DNA from: Symbiodinium natans
Taxonomy: Eukaryota; Sar; Dinophyceae; Suessiales; Symbiodiniaceae
Direction of reading: 5' to 3'
Length of the DNA: 64,000 bases
Assembly: GCA_905221605.1 (NCBI GenBank)
Contig: CAJNDS010002098.1
Coordinates: 361,374 to 425,373 of the forward strand
Shown here: piece by piece, positions 1 to 9,839 of the stretch
Numbering within the stretch: position 1 is the first letter of the stretch
Layout of the letters: each line of letters starts with the position of its first letter
Made by a program: the position numbers and the translations under genes
Notes under the pieces: model-generated
Told to the model about the DNA's origin: nothing
What the model saw: only the letters and a program-made list of their open reading frames with translations
Databases searched by the model: none

Positions 1-518
1 CCATCTTCCGGAACGAGCTTAGACACAGAACCAGCAACTGCGAAGTTTTAAAGCGATCTATACAACAATGAAGAGCTCTCGTCAGACAAATGACCCGGAG
101 AAGGCCGCATCACCTCATGAAGCCCTGAAAGTGCTCCTCAATCACCTCAGTAGCCTAACTGTTAGCAGTAGCAATCGCACAACCTCATCTGCCACATCTA
201 GCTGCCTTAACATCACCGTGCTTAGGCAGTTTTTGGATGTTGGCGTAGCAGTATTCTGAGAATCGAAAGCCTTTTGGGCCTTTTGGGGTTTAGGGAGACC
301 CCAAAACAACAAGACAAAAACTCAGCGCATGCAACGCGACATAGCATCACAGTGATATCGTCTCAGAAACGAAAATCTCAGGCAGCCATATGGGTGAGGT
401 TCAGTGTCGCGTTCAGCAACACTACGCCCAAGCCCAGAAAAGAAGCCTCACGGCCCATTGTGCCAATACCGCCTGCGAGTTCAAGAGCCGAAAGCAAAAC
501 CTCAAGCTAGGCTCTGTG

Positions 519-700
519 AGACCCTAAACCCTAAAACCCTAGACTCCCTAAGCTCCTTAAACTCCCTCAGCTCTCTAAACCCCCTAAACTCCCTAAACTC
601 TCTCAGCTCCCTAAACCCCCTAAACTCCCTAAACTCCCTAAGCTCCTAAAACCCCTAAACTCCCCTAAAACCCCTAAACTCCCTAAGCTCCCCTCAAACC
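519..700. repeat. Degenerate telomere-like array (CTCCCTAAA variants)
   Basis: About 20 imperfect copies of CCCTAAA and 9-base variants such as CTCCCTAAA and CTCCCTAAG. It lies just beyond the stop codon of the minus-strand exon at 707-781. Positions 1-518 show no convincing gene on either strand. Confidence 0.8.
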
Positions 701-706
701 CCCCCT

Positions 707-781
707 TCAGAGTGCAACCTCCGTGTCAGGGGCCTCCACCGGTGCGGGCGCCGGCGCCTTGGCGGCAGCGGCCGCCTCGGC
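707..781 (-). CDS. C-terminal exon of a host gene, Ala/Pro-rich tail
   Basis: On the minus strand an AAAG acceptor is followed by 24 codons and a TGA (707-709). The peptide is Ala/Pro-rich, running from AEAAAAAKAPAPAP to VEAPDTEVAL, and most codons end in G or C. A degenerate telomere-like array follows directly. I infer the end of a multi-exon minus-strand gene. The plus strand is also open here, so strand rests on the clean stop and on agreement with neighbouring exons. No function can be assigned to such a low-complexity tail. Confidence 0.5.
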   Translation of the reverse strand, partial: AEAAAAAKAPAPAPVEAPDTEVAL

Positions 782-825
782 CTTTCCAAGAGGGCGTCTT
801 TCGACCCCCTGAGACTTAGATGGGG

Positions 826-872
826 GTTTAGGGCTTAGGGTTTGGGGCTTAGGGCTTAAGGTTTAGGGGTAC
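826..872. repeat. Interstitial telomere-like block (TTTAGGG variants)
   Basis: Six or seven copies of TTTAGGG with GCTTAGG and TTTGGGG variants. It lies about 45 bases beyond the exon at 707-781, in the opposite orientation to the block at 519-700, so the exon is bracketed by inverted telomere-like DNA. Confidence 0.8.
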
Positions 873-1736
873 CTCACTGGGGCCCTTGCTCTAAGGGAAT
901 CCCACTCTTTGGGGATCTATACTAGCGGTCCCTCATTTTCGCAAACCCCAGATTCTGCCTGATTTCCTACTATGTGCGCAAGAACCCCCCAACAAATAAA
1001 TCATGTTCTTTCTTAGAAGGGCAATATAAGGGCTGTAGCTATTCCTATGGAGTCTTTAAGCATATGGTAGTTTCTCTTAGAAGTTTTTCCAGTAACTCTA
1101 CGGCTTCAAACGGCTTTAAATAGCGATCTCTCAGCGGCTTGGAAGGTCCTGGAGGTTTTAAGGATGGCTGGAGATCTCGAAGTTTCTCGAAAATTCTACC
1201 ACCTCGAGGCTTTTCGTCTGCACCCTGATATGCAAAACCCAGGCCTCACGGCACTGAACAGTGCTTCAAGGACTGATCTATCTCAAGCGTTGTACTCGAC
1301 TATAAGGCCATCAGGTTCAATCTGCCTTCAGCCACAAGACCGAGTCGCACGGCTACTGGGCTTTCAGGACAAGGCAAGTTGCTGGCTTTTGGGGCCGTGG
1401 GCCATGGGCCGTGGGATCTTCGAAAGTCTTCCCCAAAGTTCCTGGCTTTTAGCCGGCTCCTTGGGGGCCCCCGGGTGAGGCTCAAGGTGGAGATGTGTGG
1501 GGACAGGTTGGAGGTGCTGGGAAACAGCCACAGCAACATGGCTGGTTCAGGGTTTACAGGGCTTTTAGGGCTTAGGCAGGGCTTTGATGTGCCCCGGGCG
1601 TGTTACGGAGCGAGCACGCGGCGCTGAGCGGATGCTTCCGGATTTGGGAGGGGTCAGGTGAGCAGCCCACAAAAAGCCAAGGAGTATGCTGAGCCTTCGC
1701 ACCCTTTGAATGTACTGAAGGCCTTACACCCCTGAC

Positions 1737-1847
1737 TTGGGATTTCCCCCTTATACTAGCAGTCCTTATCAGTGATTATAGTACCCCCCATTATAATCCT
1801 TGTTGAGGACTGTTAGAAAAAGGTCAGAAAAAGGTGGAACATCCCAA
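1737..1847. mobile_element. Introner-like TIR element, copy 1
   Basis: 111 bp with terminal inverted repeats starting TTGGGAT and ending ATCCCAA, and the core word ACTAGCAGTCC mirrored by GGACTGTTAG. Flanking 8-mers CCCCTGAC (1729-1736) and CCCCTAAC (1848-1855) match at 7 of 8 positions and are read as a target duplication. On the minus strand the element is followed by a duplicate beginning with G, as in the other four copies. A short open stretch, YIQRVRRLSIL, lies downstream at about 1668-1701 on minus. Confidence 0.8.
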
Positions 1848-1877
1848 CCCCTAACATTTACACCCTACGTCGACAGC

Positions 1878-2012
1878 TTAATCTTGATACGCACTCCAAG
1901 CCTGAACCTTTGGCTGGGCACGACATGGGGGGACTCTGCTGTTCTCCTCTGCGTTTGCCTTCTCAACCTCCCATGATGCTAGGCTCGACATCGTAAGCTG
2001 CCCAAGGTTGGG
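1878..2012 (-). CDS. Possible exon, unknown protein
   Basis: Minus-strand open stretch ending in a stop at 1878-1880. Its last 40 or so residues (containing SLASWEVEKANAEENSRV) have mixed, protein-like composition. The frame continues upstream to 2327, but that part turns into telomere-like translation and is probably intron. No recognised domain. Confidence 0.3.
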   Translation of the reverse strand, partial: PNLGQLTMSSLASWEVEKANAEENSRVPPCRAQPKVQAWSAYQD

Positions 2013-2457
2013 GCCCTGCTGTAATCGGCTGTGGCATACAGTCTTGCTCAACCTCCTCTTCGACATTCTGCTCACCTCGAGCATCCCAACCTTGAAGCCC
2101 TCAAGCACGGAGACGGCTTGTTTCTGCTTGCAGGGTTTAGGAAGTTTGGGATTCAGGGCTCGGGGCACCTTAAACCCAAGACAAGGTTCTCGCCTCGAGC
2201 TTTCTCCTCCGGCGCTTTCGTGAGCGGCTCCGCCTTTGGAATTGAAGCCGCAGGCAGTAGGGGTTTCGATGGGGGTTGTTTGTACTTTGGAGCTTTTAAG
2301 CGATTTTTGAATCCGGGGGCATCCCAAGTGCTTCGACCTTGTCTCTTGCTGGGATGCAACCCATGCTGGTGAGCCTCCAGGGTTTGAAGAAAGCTAGGGA
2401 AGCATGAGAGCACGTTGAGCAGGGACTAAGTAAGTACTTGGGTTTCAGAAAAGCATT

Positions 2458-2560
2458 ATGGTGGCCCCCAGTCTTACAATGAGACCGTTGATGACTGGAC
2501 AAAGCTGGGCGCCCAGCAGCGTGATGGGAGTGGTTGTCGCGTCCTGGCGCAAAGGGAGGT
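2458..2560 (-). CDS. Possible exon with a hydrophobic segment
   Basis: A minus-strand frame encodes LRQDATTTPITLLGAQLC followed by PVINGLIVRLGATI, which could form a membrane helix. Splice borders were not resolved and the plus strand is also open, so this is a weak call. Confidence 0.25.
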
Positions 2561-3127
2561 TTCGGCCGGGTTTGGGGCAGGGGCCTTGGAGTGCGGGGAG
2601 CTGTCGGTTTGGGTTTAAGGTTGGGGTTTTGGCCTGTTCGCAAATGGCTTCGGATTCAGATTTCAGGGACCCAGGATTTGCAAGAAGTTTGCCGCCTAAG
2701 GCACGACATCTCTCCGGCACTCGCACGGTTCAAAGCATAGGGTAGCCTTCAGAACTGGGGAAAATCGCAATGTCCGAGGGGCACAAAAGGTCAACAGTCT
2801 ATTTCGTAAACCCCAAACCCTCAACGCTATACCCTAAACCGTTCAACCTCTGAATGTCTGACAGCTGGGATTGGGCACCTGTCCGTTCGCGCCGCCATGA
2901 CTTGGCAGCTGACCATCAGCACCCCTGACTCTGCTAGGGCTTGCAGGTGCTTAAAACCCTGAAAAAAAAGTTCAAGGGTGTGAGGCTGGTGGCAAGTGGG
3001 GTTCTCGATTCCGGAATCTCGCTCGTCTTGGAAAAGCCTAGGCTTAGGATTGTCAGGTTGTCAATCGGCTGGGGCTTCCGAGTGGAGATAGGGTCTGCAC
3101 GTCTAGCTGAGCATCATGGTATGGGCC

Positions 3128-3191
3128 CTGCCTCTGTTGCATGAAGTCGGGCAGGAAGACAGACAGAAACTCCTCATGATCCTGGACATAC
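3128..3191 (-). CDS. Host-gene exon, unknown domain
   Basis: A TCACAG acceptor preceded by three CCCTAAA units opens a frame beginning YVQDHEEFLSVFLPDF (minus). The intron upstream (3192-3262) is only 71 bp, starts GTGAGG, ends ACAG and contains the telomere-like block. The phase does not match the best frame of the exon at 3263-3448 unless a different donor or frame is used there. No domain recognised. Confidence 0.5.
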
Positions 3192-3262
3192 CTGTGAGGG
3201 TTTAGGGTTTAGGGTTTAGGGGGCTTCAGCTTTAAACCGTGGCGCCTTGACCCTGACCTCAC

Positions 3263-3448
3263 GGGTGAACTCCAACTTCGGGGGGCGCACGGGTCGGCGT
3301 TTGGGCAGAGGCGGATGAGCGCTTTGCCATCCTTGCAGCCATTGGCGAGGATGTCGTCCAGCAGCCCTGAAAGGTTTGTGAGCGACAGGGGATTGAAGTC
3401 CTGGGGCGAGATGCATGCGTTGATGGGCACGAGGGTTGTGCCAGTAGT
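3263..3448 (-). CDS. Host-gene exon, 62 codons, unknown domain
   Basis: Minus-strand exon of exactly 62 codons between a TTCGCAG acceptor and a GTGAGG donor. It encodes a mixed amphipathic sequence including TTGTTLVPINACISPQ and LSLTNLSGLLDDILANG. The frame is one of two that remain open, and I chose it for its more protein-like composition. Directly upstream is a small TIR element (3459-3588) that makes up almost the whole intron. Directly downstream is an intron carrying telomere repeats. No family recognised. Confidence 0.6.
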
Positions 3449-3458
3449 CTGCGAAGGG

Positions 3459-3588
3459 TCTAAGAAATGTTCAACATACCCCTGGGGCATACCCCCTAAA
3501 AGAAATTAGGGGAATGGTAAAATTCTTCCTAATATGCTCTTTATGGGTTAAGGGGTATGGGTTTGGGGTATGTTGAATCATTCTTAGA
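3459..3588. mobile_element. TIR element coinciding with an intron (second family)
   Basis: 130 bp with inverted arms of about 38 bp: TCTAAGAAATGTTCAACATA on the left, mirrored on the right with a few mismatches. It is flanked by AAGGG at 3454-3458 and again at 3589-3593, a possible 5-bp target duplication. On minus, an acceptor (TTCGCAG) lies 10 bases past its end and a plausible donor just before its start. Confidence 0.75.
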
Positions 3589-3591
3589 AAG

Positions 3592-3612
3592 GGCCGAGGC
3601 CCGCAGGTAAAT
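3592..3612 (-). CDS. Possible micro-exon
   Basis: On minus, a TTTAG acceptor formed by telomere-like sequence precedes about 20 bases encoding IYLRAS. A GC-type donor follows at the edge of the TIR element. Joined to 3263-3448 the frame stays open. The feature is short, so confidence is low. Confidence 0.3.
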
Positions 3613-4076
3613 CCTAAACCCCGCCATCGACCCCTAAGGTGAGGGGGACATCTGGGTCTCAGAGTTTCATCCAAGGGTTCCCTGCGGTTCCTCGGTCAGA
3701 TCCCTTGGGGCGGCCCCGGGTTTAGGGTTTAGAGGGTTTAGGGCTACACGGATTGCATCTCTGAGAACCGAAGCCCTCCACGACAAGCGTGTATGGAATG
3801 TATAGAACGCACACAAGCAAAGCCTCCAGCCCTAGGTCTCAGATCAGAATCCGGGGCCAAAAGCAAAAACCTCGAAGCCGAAACCCTGAACCAAACCAAC
3901 ACACGTTGCTGATCACGGGCTCCAAGCCCAGATTTCAAAAATGAACTTAAAGCCCGAGATGCCACTACTCCACTTCCTGCCACAGACCTCGAGTTCTCGT
4001 AGTCCCATTTGCCAGGACCCCATGCTCCCCTAAACCCTACACCCTGAACCCTGAACCCTAAACCCCAGTAAAGAAA

Positions 4077-4171
4077 TGTAACCCCTCGGGCTCCCGACGT
4101 TGCGCATCCCGGATGTAGTTCCCCGACATGCGAAGTTGCAGAGGCGCCGCCTCATGCAAGTAGCACATACT
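4077..4171 (-). CDS. Possible exon, LRR-like SGN motif
   Basis: Minus-strand frame after a GTGTGCAG acceptor includes LQLRMSGNYIRDAQRREP. The LxLxMSGNYI pattern fits a degenerate leucine-rich repeat. The plus strand is equally open here, so the call depends on the LRR exons upstream. Telomere-like blocks flank it on both sides (4029-4066 and 4191-4252). Confidence 0.4.
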
Positions 4172-4269
4172 CTGCACACCACACACTACGGTTTAGGGTT
4201 TAGGGTCTAGGGTCTAGGGTTTAGGGCTTAAGGGTTTAGGGTTTAGGGCTTGGCGATCAGGTAAGCGCT

Positions 4270-4407
4270 TCAGGGTTCTGCGATGTTGGGGCTTATCGCT
4301 TGTTCTTGCTGCCTCCAGGATCGGACGGTGGAGAATTTCTTGATGTAGAGGGTTTCGACTTCCCTCGCTGGATCTTGCTCGTCTTTCACATTCGCTTCGC
4401 TCGCCCA
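4270..4407 (-). CDS. Host-gene exon, charged helical segment
   Basis: A strong TTTGTTTCAG acceptor opens a 45-codon minus frame beginning WASEANVKDEQDPARE and continuing VETLYIKKFSTVRSWR to a TGA at 4270-4272. A GC donor a few codons earlier is an alternative to a true stop. The composition looks like a soluble helical domain; no family recognised. Confidence 0.5.
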   Translation of the reverse strand, partial: WASEANVKDEQDPAREVETLYIKKFSTVRSWRQQEQAISPNIAEP

Positions 4408-5205
4408 CTGAAACAAACGCAGAGGAGGGTCTTAACATATTTCGTACATGCAGGCCCCTACTGAAGCTTGCAGTGTGCAGGAAACGGTTTCTGCGTGAGG
4501 GCAGCTGATGCGGAACCGGGCTGTAGATAGAAGCAAAACATGTCCCGGGATCTGTCGAAAATTAGGGACTCACACTCCCGATGTTTAATTTCTGCCGTTC
4601 CCATATCCCAATTCACAAGAATCACAGCCGCAGAGCTCGGCCTTTCGGTGCTCCTGCATGCACAACTTTCGGCCATGAACATGCTGAACCTTAGGGCTCC
4701 AAACCGTTTGAGGCGTCGAAGCTCTGAACTTCCAAAGGGTTCAGGGTTTGAGGGTTTAGGGTTGCCAGTGCCCCCCGAAACCTTAAACCTTGAACGCGTC
4801 CTGCATCATCGGGTAGCTGGGATGGTTGTACAGACCTGTCAACACGAAGGCATGCGAGGAGGCTCAACTCTTTGATGCGGTTTCTCTATGGGAAGAAGGG
4901 AAATCGCGGATTTCGTCTGCAAATACAGAGAAAATGCAGGCATTCCTAGGAAAAAACTCGGGAAGCGTTGGTACAAACATGTTGGTAAATAGGCCAGGCT
5001 AAACGTGCACGCACGGAAACGGAGGCCAATAGTAAGGTTTGGTGCAACCACCCTGGCCTGGGGAATGGGCTTCCAGTATGTTCCAATACCTTGAGCCCCA
5101 AACAACGAAAACCCCTTTCAGCTCAAGCCTCAGATCAGAAGACCTCGACCAAAAGACGTTCATCAATGGCATGGAGAAACTAAAATCCTTTCAAGCCTTC
5201 AAAGC

Positions 5206-5330
5206 CTAAACCCTAAACCCTGGGACCCTAAACCCTGAGCCCTAAACCCTAAACCCTAAACCCAAAACCCTAAACCCTAAACCCCTAAACCCCTCAACCC
5301 CTCAACCCCTAAGCCCTAAGCTCTAAGCCA
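5206..5330. repeat. Interstitial telomere-like block (CCCTAAA)
   Basis: About 16 units of CCCTAAA with CCCCTAAA and CCCCTCAA variants. It faces an inverted block at 5429-5506 across a 98-bp GC-rich island that is open on both strands (minus has a CACAG...GGGTGAGC exon-like frame). Confidence 0.9.
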
Positions 5331-5428
5331 AGCCGCATCGCAGGAGGCCACTGAAGCCATCCTGCTCACCCGGCTCGCCGTGGATCTCAGAGGGCTTGCT
5401 GGAGGGCGGAGGGTGCGGGTGGCTGTGG

Positions 5429-5506
5429 GGTTAGGGTTTAGGGTTTAGATTTAGGGTTTAGGGTTTAGGGTTTAGGGTTTAGGGTTTCGGGTTTAGGGTT
5501 TAGGGT
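5429..5506. repeat. Interstitial telomere-like block (TTTAGGG)
   Basis: About 11 near-perfect TTTAGGG units, inverted relative to the block at 5206-5330. Confidence 0.9.
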
Positions 5507-5536
5507 CACAGATTTTTTCAGCCCTCACAGCTTTAC

Positions 5537-5585
5537 ATTAGGGTGCTCGGTGTGGAGGAACTTCGCCTTGACTTTCATTACGGCC
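5537..5585 (-). CDS. Host-gene exon, basic segment
   Basis: 49-bp minus exon between a GTCAG acceptor and a GTAAAG donor. It encodes AVMKVKAKFLHTEHPN. It is short, but both borders are canonical. Unknown protein. Confidence 0.5.
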
Positions 5586-6693
5586 CTGACTGGCCTCTCT
5601 TTGCCGAAACCCCCCAATCCAATCCCCTAAGCTCAGAGATCCCAAGGTTCCAGCCCTCGTCACCAAACTCTAAGCTCCCTTCGACGGCGGACATGATTTG
5701 CGTATGTGTATAGGGGGTATGCAGAGCCTTCCGTTTAGGGGAGTTCTTAAACCTCAGACTCCCTCGTGCCCCAGCCAACCCAAGCCCCAAAGAGCCTCCT
5801 CTGCAGCCCGGCTTTTGGGGCCCCTAAACCATAAACCCGATTGCGGTGCAGCTTCGAACTTGGGGGCTTACGAGAAGTTCAGGGCCGACGGCCGCAATGC
5901 CCCCTACACTCCGGGGCCCGTTCTTTGACGGCCTTTTTTAGCCTTTTTTTCGGGCAATTGTTGAGCCCTTTTTTGAGGGCCCTTTGTGGGGCTTGACTTG
6001 CCGGCGCATCCTGGGTTGGATGAAAGGCTTCTCATTGCAGGGAACACGTGCTGCCAGCCTCATTGTCAGCAAGGTCCAGCCTTTGTTTGAAGAAGGCTTT
6101 CAAGGCTCACAACAAACAAAACCTCATGGCCTCTCAATGCATGGCACCGCGTTCCCAAGGCTGTGCTCTGATGCTTTTGGAGTTGATCCAGCAATCTCAT
6201 GCAGCGGAGCAAAATGCTACCTCCAAGTACCAGCATCGAATCGTGATCGCTACGCAGTCTACTTGGCCCCCATGCACTTGGGGGCGTTTCAGAGGAGTTG
6301 AAGGCGTGGAGGATGGAGGGCTTTGGGGTAGCAGTAGAGGGCTGAGGGGGCGGAGAGGTCTCCGAAAGCCCCACAACCACTCATCATGTTTGCAGCCCGA
6401 GGGACTCGATCAGTGGATCGCGACAGTTCCATATATACCTGAGGCCCACAAAGCACTGCAAGGGCTCTACCAAGCCTACCCGGCAAATCGAAGCCTCAAC
6501 CCGCGAAGCCCTGGAACCCTCTAAGCGCAGGCACTGGAGACAAGGATCGGCGATCAACACCCAACCCCAAACCTCCTAGACGTCAAGCCCGGAACCGCTT
6601 ATCGTCCCCAAAATCCAATGACCTCTGAACCCTAAACCCTAAACCCTAACCCCTCAACCCTAAACCCTAAGCCCTAAAAATGCTCAAAGCAGC

Positions 6694-6764
6694 CCGAGAT
6701 GCTCAGTGACGGAGGCCAGGCCCGAGCCCCTGAGCCGGTTGCCGGAGAGGAGCACGCGATCCAC
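6694..6764 (-). CDS. Leucine-rich-repeat exon
   Basis: After a TTTCTCAG acceptor the minus strand reads VDRVLLSGNRLRGSGLASV and ends at a GC donor. The vLLSGNRLrgsGLasV pattern is a leucine-rich repeat (LxLSxNxL), the solenoid unit used for protein binding. The exon starts in phase 0 and joins in frame to the exon at 7169-7219, giving ...MKQLDLR-VDRVLLSGNRL. Introns on both sides carry CCCTAAA blocks. Confidence 0.6.
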
Positions 6765-7168
6765 CTGAGAAAGCTTTCAACATTGCTTGAAGCCCTAAAC
6801 CCTAAACTCTAAACCGTAAACCGCAAACCCTAAACCCTAAACTCTAAACCCTAAACAAAACCCTCAACCCTCCACCCTAGCCCCAAACCATAACCCCAAG
6901 GTTGAAGAAAGGCTGAAGCAAGGTTTCGTGGTTAAAGTGACCAGAGGCATTGACATTCAACCTGCGACCTTCAACCGTGATGTTCCGCCTTGATGTTCAG
7001 AGCCTATCGGCCAAGGTCCAACATGTAGTTACATCACATTCCGTTACATCGTGTAGTGGAGCACCCAACTTAACTCAGCCTAACCCCCGCACGTCTGGCC
7101 TACAGGGCCTAACTCTCGCCCATTTGCCCATTTGCTCACCATAAAGAAGAAACCTCTTGGCTCCTCAC

Positions 7169-7219
7169 CCGCAGGTCGAGCTGCTTCATGCTGTCCAGCA
7201 CCGCGCACACGCTCTCATC
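7169..7219 (-). CDS. Leucine-rich-repeat exon
   Basis: Exactly 17 codons between a CCTTTAG acceptor and a GTGAGG donor on minus: DESVCAVLDSMKQLDLR. The MKQLDLR end fits the start of an LRR strand, and the next exon (6694-6764) continues it in phase 0. The plus strand is also open, but it lacks the repeat signature. Confidence 0.55.
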
Positions 7220-7708
7220 CTAAAGGGGTGATGTGCAGGACATTGCAGGGCGCCCAGGGCTCGAATCGCGCGCACTTGGAGTTCCTAGGACTCCTTGGGG
7301 GCTTTGGGGGTTTGTTTAGGATGAGGGAGCCATGAATGTCCGATGTCAGGGCTTCGGCTTGTTTGAGACCGATCAACCTGTTGGGGCTTAAGCCCCTTGC
7401 GGCAGTTAACTCTGGTGGCTTCTGTAGGCCATGTCGCTTGAAGGGGCTTGCAGCTTCAGTATGTGTGTCACAAACCCACGTCGGTCTTTGTGACGGGCTT
7501 TCAAAGGCTGTCTCGTGCTGGTCTTGACAAGGTCCTCAGCAAAACTACCCTCATCCAACAGTCGGTTGCAAGATATTCCTTTCCGCTCTTTGGTCGTCTG
7601 AAAGCGGCGGTTTTCAATTTCATTCCATCACCCTGGCACCTCCGGATCTTGGGTGGAGGAGGGCAACTACTGTCCCTAAGTCCAACCCTGCATGTTGTGA
7701 GCTCCTCA

Positions 7709-7816
7709 ACGTCCTAAACCTAAACCTTGAACCCCAACCCCAAACCCCAAACCCTAAACCCTATACCCTAAACCCTAAACCCTAAACCCTAAACCCTAAA
7801 CCCTAAACCCTAAACA
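7709..7816. repeat. Interstitial telomere-like block (CCCTAAA)
   Basis: About 15 units, the last eight perfect. It lies in the intron between LRR exons 7169-7219 and 7863-7920. An inverted block sits at 7944-7970 on the far side of the latter exon. Confidence 0.9.
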
Positions 7817-7862
7817 GGCCTAAGCTGCCGAAACCCGAAGAAGCTCTGACAAAAGCCCCAAC

Positions 7863-7920
7863 TGGGTGCCCCAGCTGTCAGGTTGTTTCGCGACAGGTCC
7901 AACCTCCGCAACCTCCAGGG
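7863..7920 (-). CDS. Leucine-rich-repeat exon
   Basis: After a GAGGTCAG acceptor the minus strand encodes WRLRRLDLSRNNLTAGAP, a textbook LRR core (LxxLDLSxNxLT). A GT donor follows within GGCACCCA-GTTGGG. Telomere-like blocks lie on both sides. I infer an LRR host protein read leftwards through 7.9, 7.2 and 6.7 kb; other units are probably in unrecognised small exons. Confidence 0.6.
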
Positions 7921-8569
7921 CTGACCTCCGAGGAATCACCCGGTTCAGGGTTTAGGGTTTAGGGTTTAGGGGTTTGGGGGGTTCTTCAGGACGCCAAGCT
8001 CTGAACAGGAGTTAAAGGCTTGGCCTTTGAGGTTGCCAAGGTCTTTTGTCCTTTGCAAAGTTTCGCTTGTCAGTGTGCTGACCAGGGTTGAGGGTTGGGT
8101 GGGGGAAGTTTCCGTTCGGAGGCCTGGGCCCCTAGCCCTAACCCGAAACCCTAAACCGCCCCTTTTTCTGTGTTACTTTCCTCCGTGGCGTGTGTTTCTT
8201 TGCCCCTTTCGTGCTTCGGGTCCAAGGCCACCACCCGTGCTCCTCGGGTCGCCAAAGGTCCGCCATAGCCAGCACTGAAAGCCTCAGGCCGCAATGTTCT
8301 CTCAGTGTACCCTAAACCCTATATCCTAAACCCCTAAAGATTGTAGATGTTTGACGTCTTTCTCTTCGGGTGTTAGGGTTTAGGGGGCTTAGGGGATCAA
8401 AACGCGCCGTGCGACTTACAAACAACTTGATGCTTCTACTCAGCTATGGGTCCTCTATTGCTCACGCATTGAAGATTGCCTCGTGCTTTAGGGTGAAGGA
8501 TTTTAGGAAACACGGGTTGTCAGCCAAACTGGAACCAAACCCATGAACTCAATTAACCTAACCCAGTCG

Positions 8570-8700
8570 TCCTGACCGTACGCAAAGGCTCTGAGATGTT
8601 GGCACATGAGGAAGTCATTGACCTCAGTCTTTTAGGCACGCCAGAACTTCGAGATCGATGGGCTGGTGAAGTTTATTATCGGGAGTGTACTTCTTAACGA
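8570..8700 (+). CDS. Possible plus-strand exon, strand uncertain
   Basis: A plus frame encodes RKGSEMLAHEEVIDLSLL then GTPELRDRWAGEVYYREC and a TAA stop at about 8697-8699. It is one of few plus-strand stretches with protein-like composition. It could be a separate gene or an antisense frame. Confidence 0.3.
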
Positions 8701-9433
8701 CTCTAGTTGCCAGTTCGGGTGGGGAGTTCGAGGGGCATTCTAGAGCTCAGCCTAGGCAGAAGCACCCGAAGCCCTGAGCCATGCCGAAGCCCGAAAGCCC
8801 CTAGGGTTTACACAGCATGGCGAAGGCAACCGTTCGGAATTGGGCAAAACACGACAAGTCCCTCTACGACAAGCCTGTTTAGCTCCTCTGTAGCATCTGT
8901 TGTAGGTAGGAGGCACGAGAAGGGCTGCCCTTCTGACTTGGCACACGCCGTCATGAGCAGAGCACTGAAGGCACGCCAAGCCTATAATGGGCCACGTGTT
9001 GCTCCAAGACTTCTTCGAATTCCCAACCCAAACCAAACCCAAACCAAACCCTCCAAAGCCCGGACCGCTGTGCCTATTGGGGTTTGGACAGCTACAAGCC
9101 GAAGTTGTGGAACCGCTCTCGAAGATGGAAGGCGGGCATGCGATATGCTGAGCACGCAGCATGTCTGTCCTGGCACATGCCCTTGGACAGCCCAATCTGA
9201 GCGGGACGTGGAGCGTTCAGGAACTTTACTGTCTATGTGGTGGCTTCTCTACATTTATGGTCCCTTTGTTGGGTCCTTCTTTTTAGGAGGGTCCCTATTA
9301 CTTCGGGTGCCCAAAAAAGACCCCCAAGCGCCGATGGGATCTCGTAAAGTGGCCCGAGGCCCTGTCGAGGCCCAGCCTCGCAACCCCCCCAAGCCCTGCG
9401 CATCCATCAGCTCCATCCATGTTCTGTTACAGC
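8701..9433. other. Open on both strands, no confident gene
   Basis: A 243-codon plus frame (8707-9438) runs through here and the minus strand is open over 147 codons (8752-9195). Neither has a recognised domain. The plus frame ends inside the telomere-like array at 9434, which argues against it being a whole gene. Confidence 0.4.
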
Positions 9434-9530
9434 CCTAAACCCCTAAACCCCTAAACCCCTAAACCCCTAAACCCCTAAACCCCTAAACCCCTAAACCCCT
9501 AAACCCCTAAACCCCTAAACCCCGAAACCC
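9434..9530. repeat. Octamer telomere variant (CCCCTAAA)n
   Basis: Twelve tandem copies of the 8-base unit CCCCTAAA, nearly perfect. It begins immediately beyond the donor of the minus exon at 9537-9637. Confidence 0.95.
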
Positions 9531-9536
9531 TGCAAC

Positions 9537-9637
9537 TGGTTCGCACAGCCAACTCTTCACCGCACCGGCCCGGGCCTCCGCCCCTGCGGAGCTCATTCGG
9601 ACCGCCTGCTCCTTGAAGGCCGCATAAGCCGCTGGCC
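9537..9637 (-). CDS. Host-gene exon, Ala-rich helical segment
   Basis: After CAGCAG the minus strand encodes PAAYAAFKEQAVRMSSAG followed by AEARAGAVKSWLCEP, then a GT donor. The composition is helical with GC-rich third positions. It sits between an octamer telomere array (9434-9530) and a TTTAGGG block (9678-9715). Unknown family. Confidence 0.6.
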
Positions 9638-9839
9638 TGCTGAGGCATCGCAAAACTGAGGCTATCTTGGTCTTATTGTTTAGGGTTTAGGGTTTGGGGT
9701 TTAGGGTTTAGGGTTACCCTTGTTTATAGGGATCCGAATCATGGGACCCTTATTCTGTTTTGTGTATAGAAGGGCTATGTAAGAGACAAGGCTGTTTAGC
9801 TGCGGTGTTTGAGAGTTCGTAGCTGTTCAAAGTTGAGGA

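Noticed and set aside
519-700. A chromosome end or subtelomere
   Set aside because: The telomere-like blocks are short, occur in both orientations throughout the window and are separated by exon-like DNA; no long terminal array is present.
3128-3448. Simple in-frame join of exons 3263-3448 and 3128-3191
   Set aside because: The preferred frame of the first gives an early stop in the second; only another frame or donor joins them, so the pair is not claimed as a resolved splice.
8707-9438. A 243-codon plus frame as a complete gene
   Set aside because: No domain, and it runs into a telomere-like array at its end; the minus strand is open over the same region. Parts may be exonic, but not as one gene.
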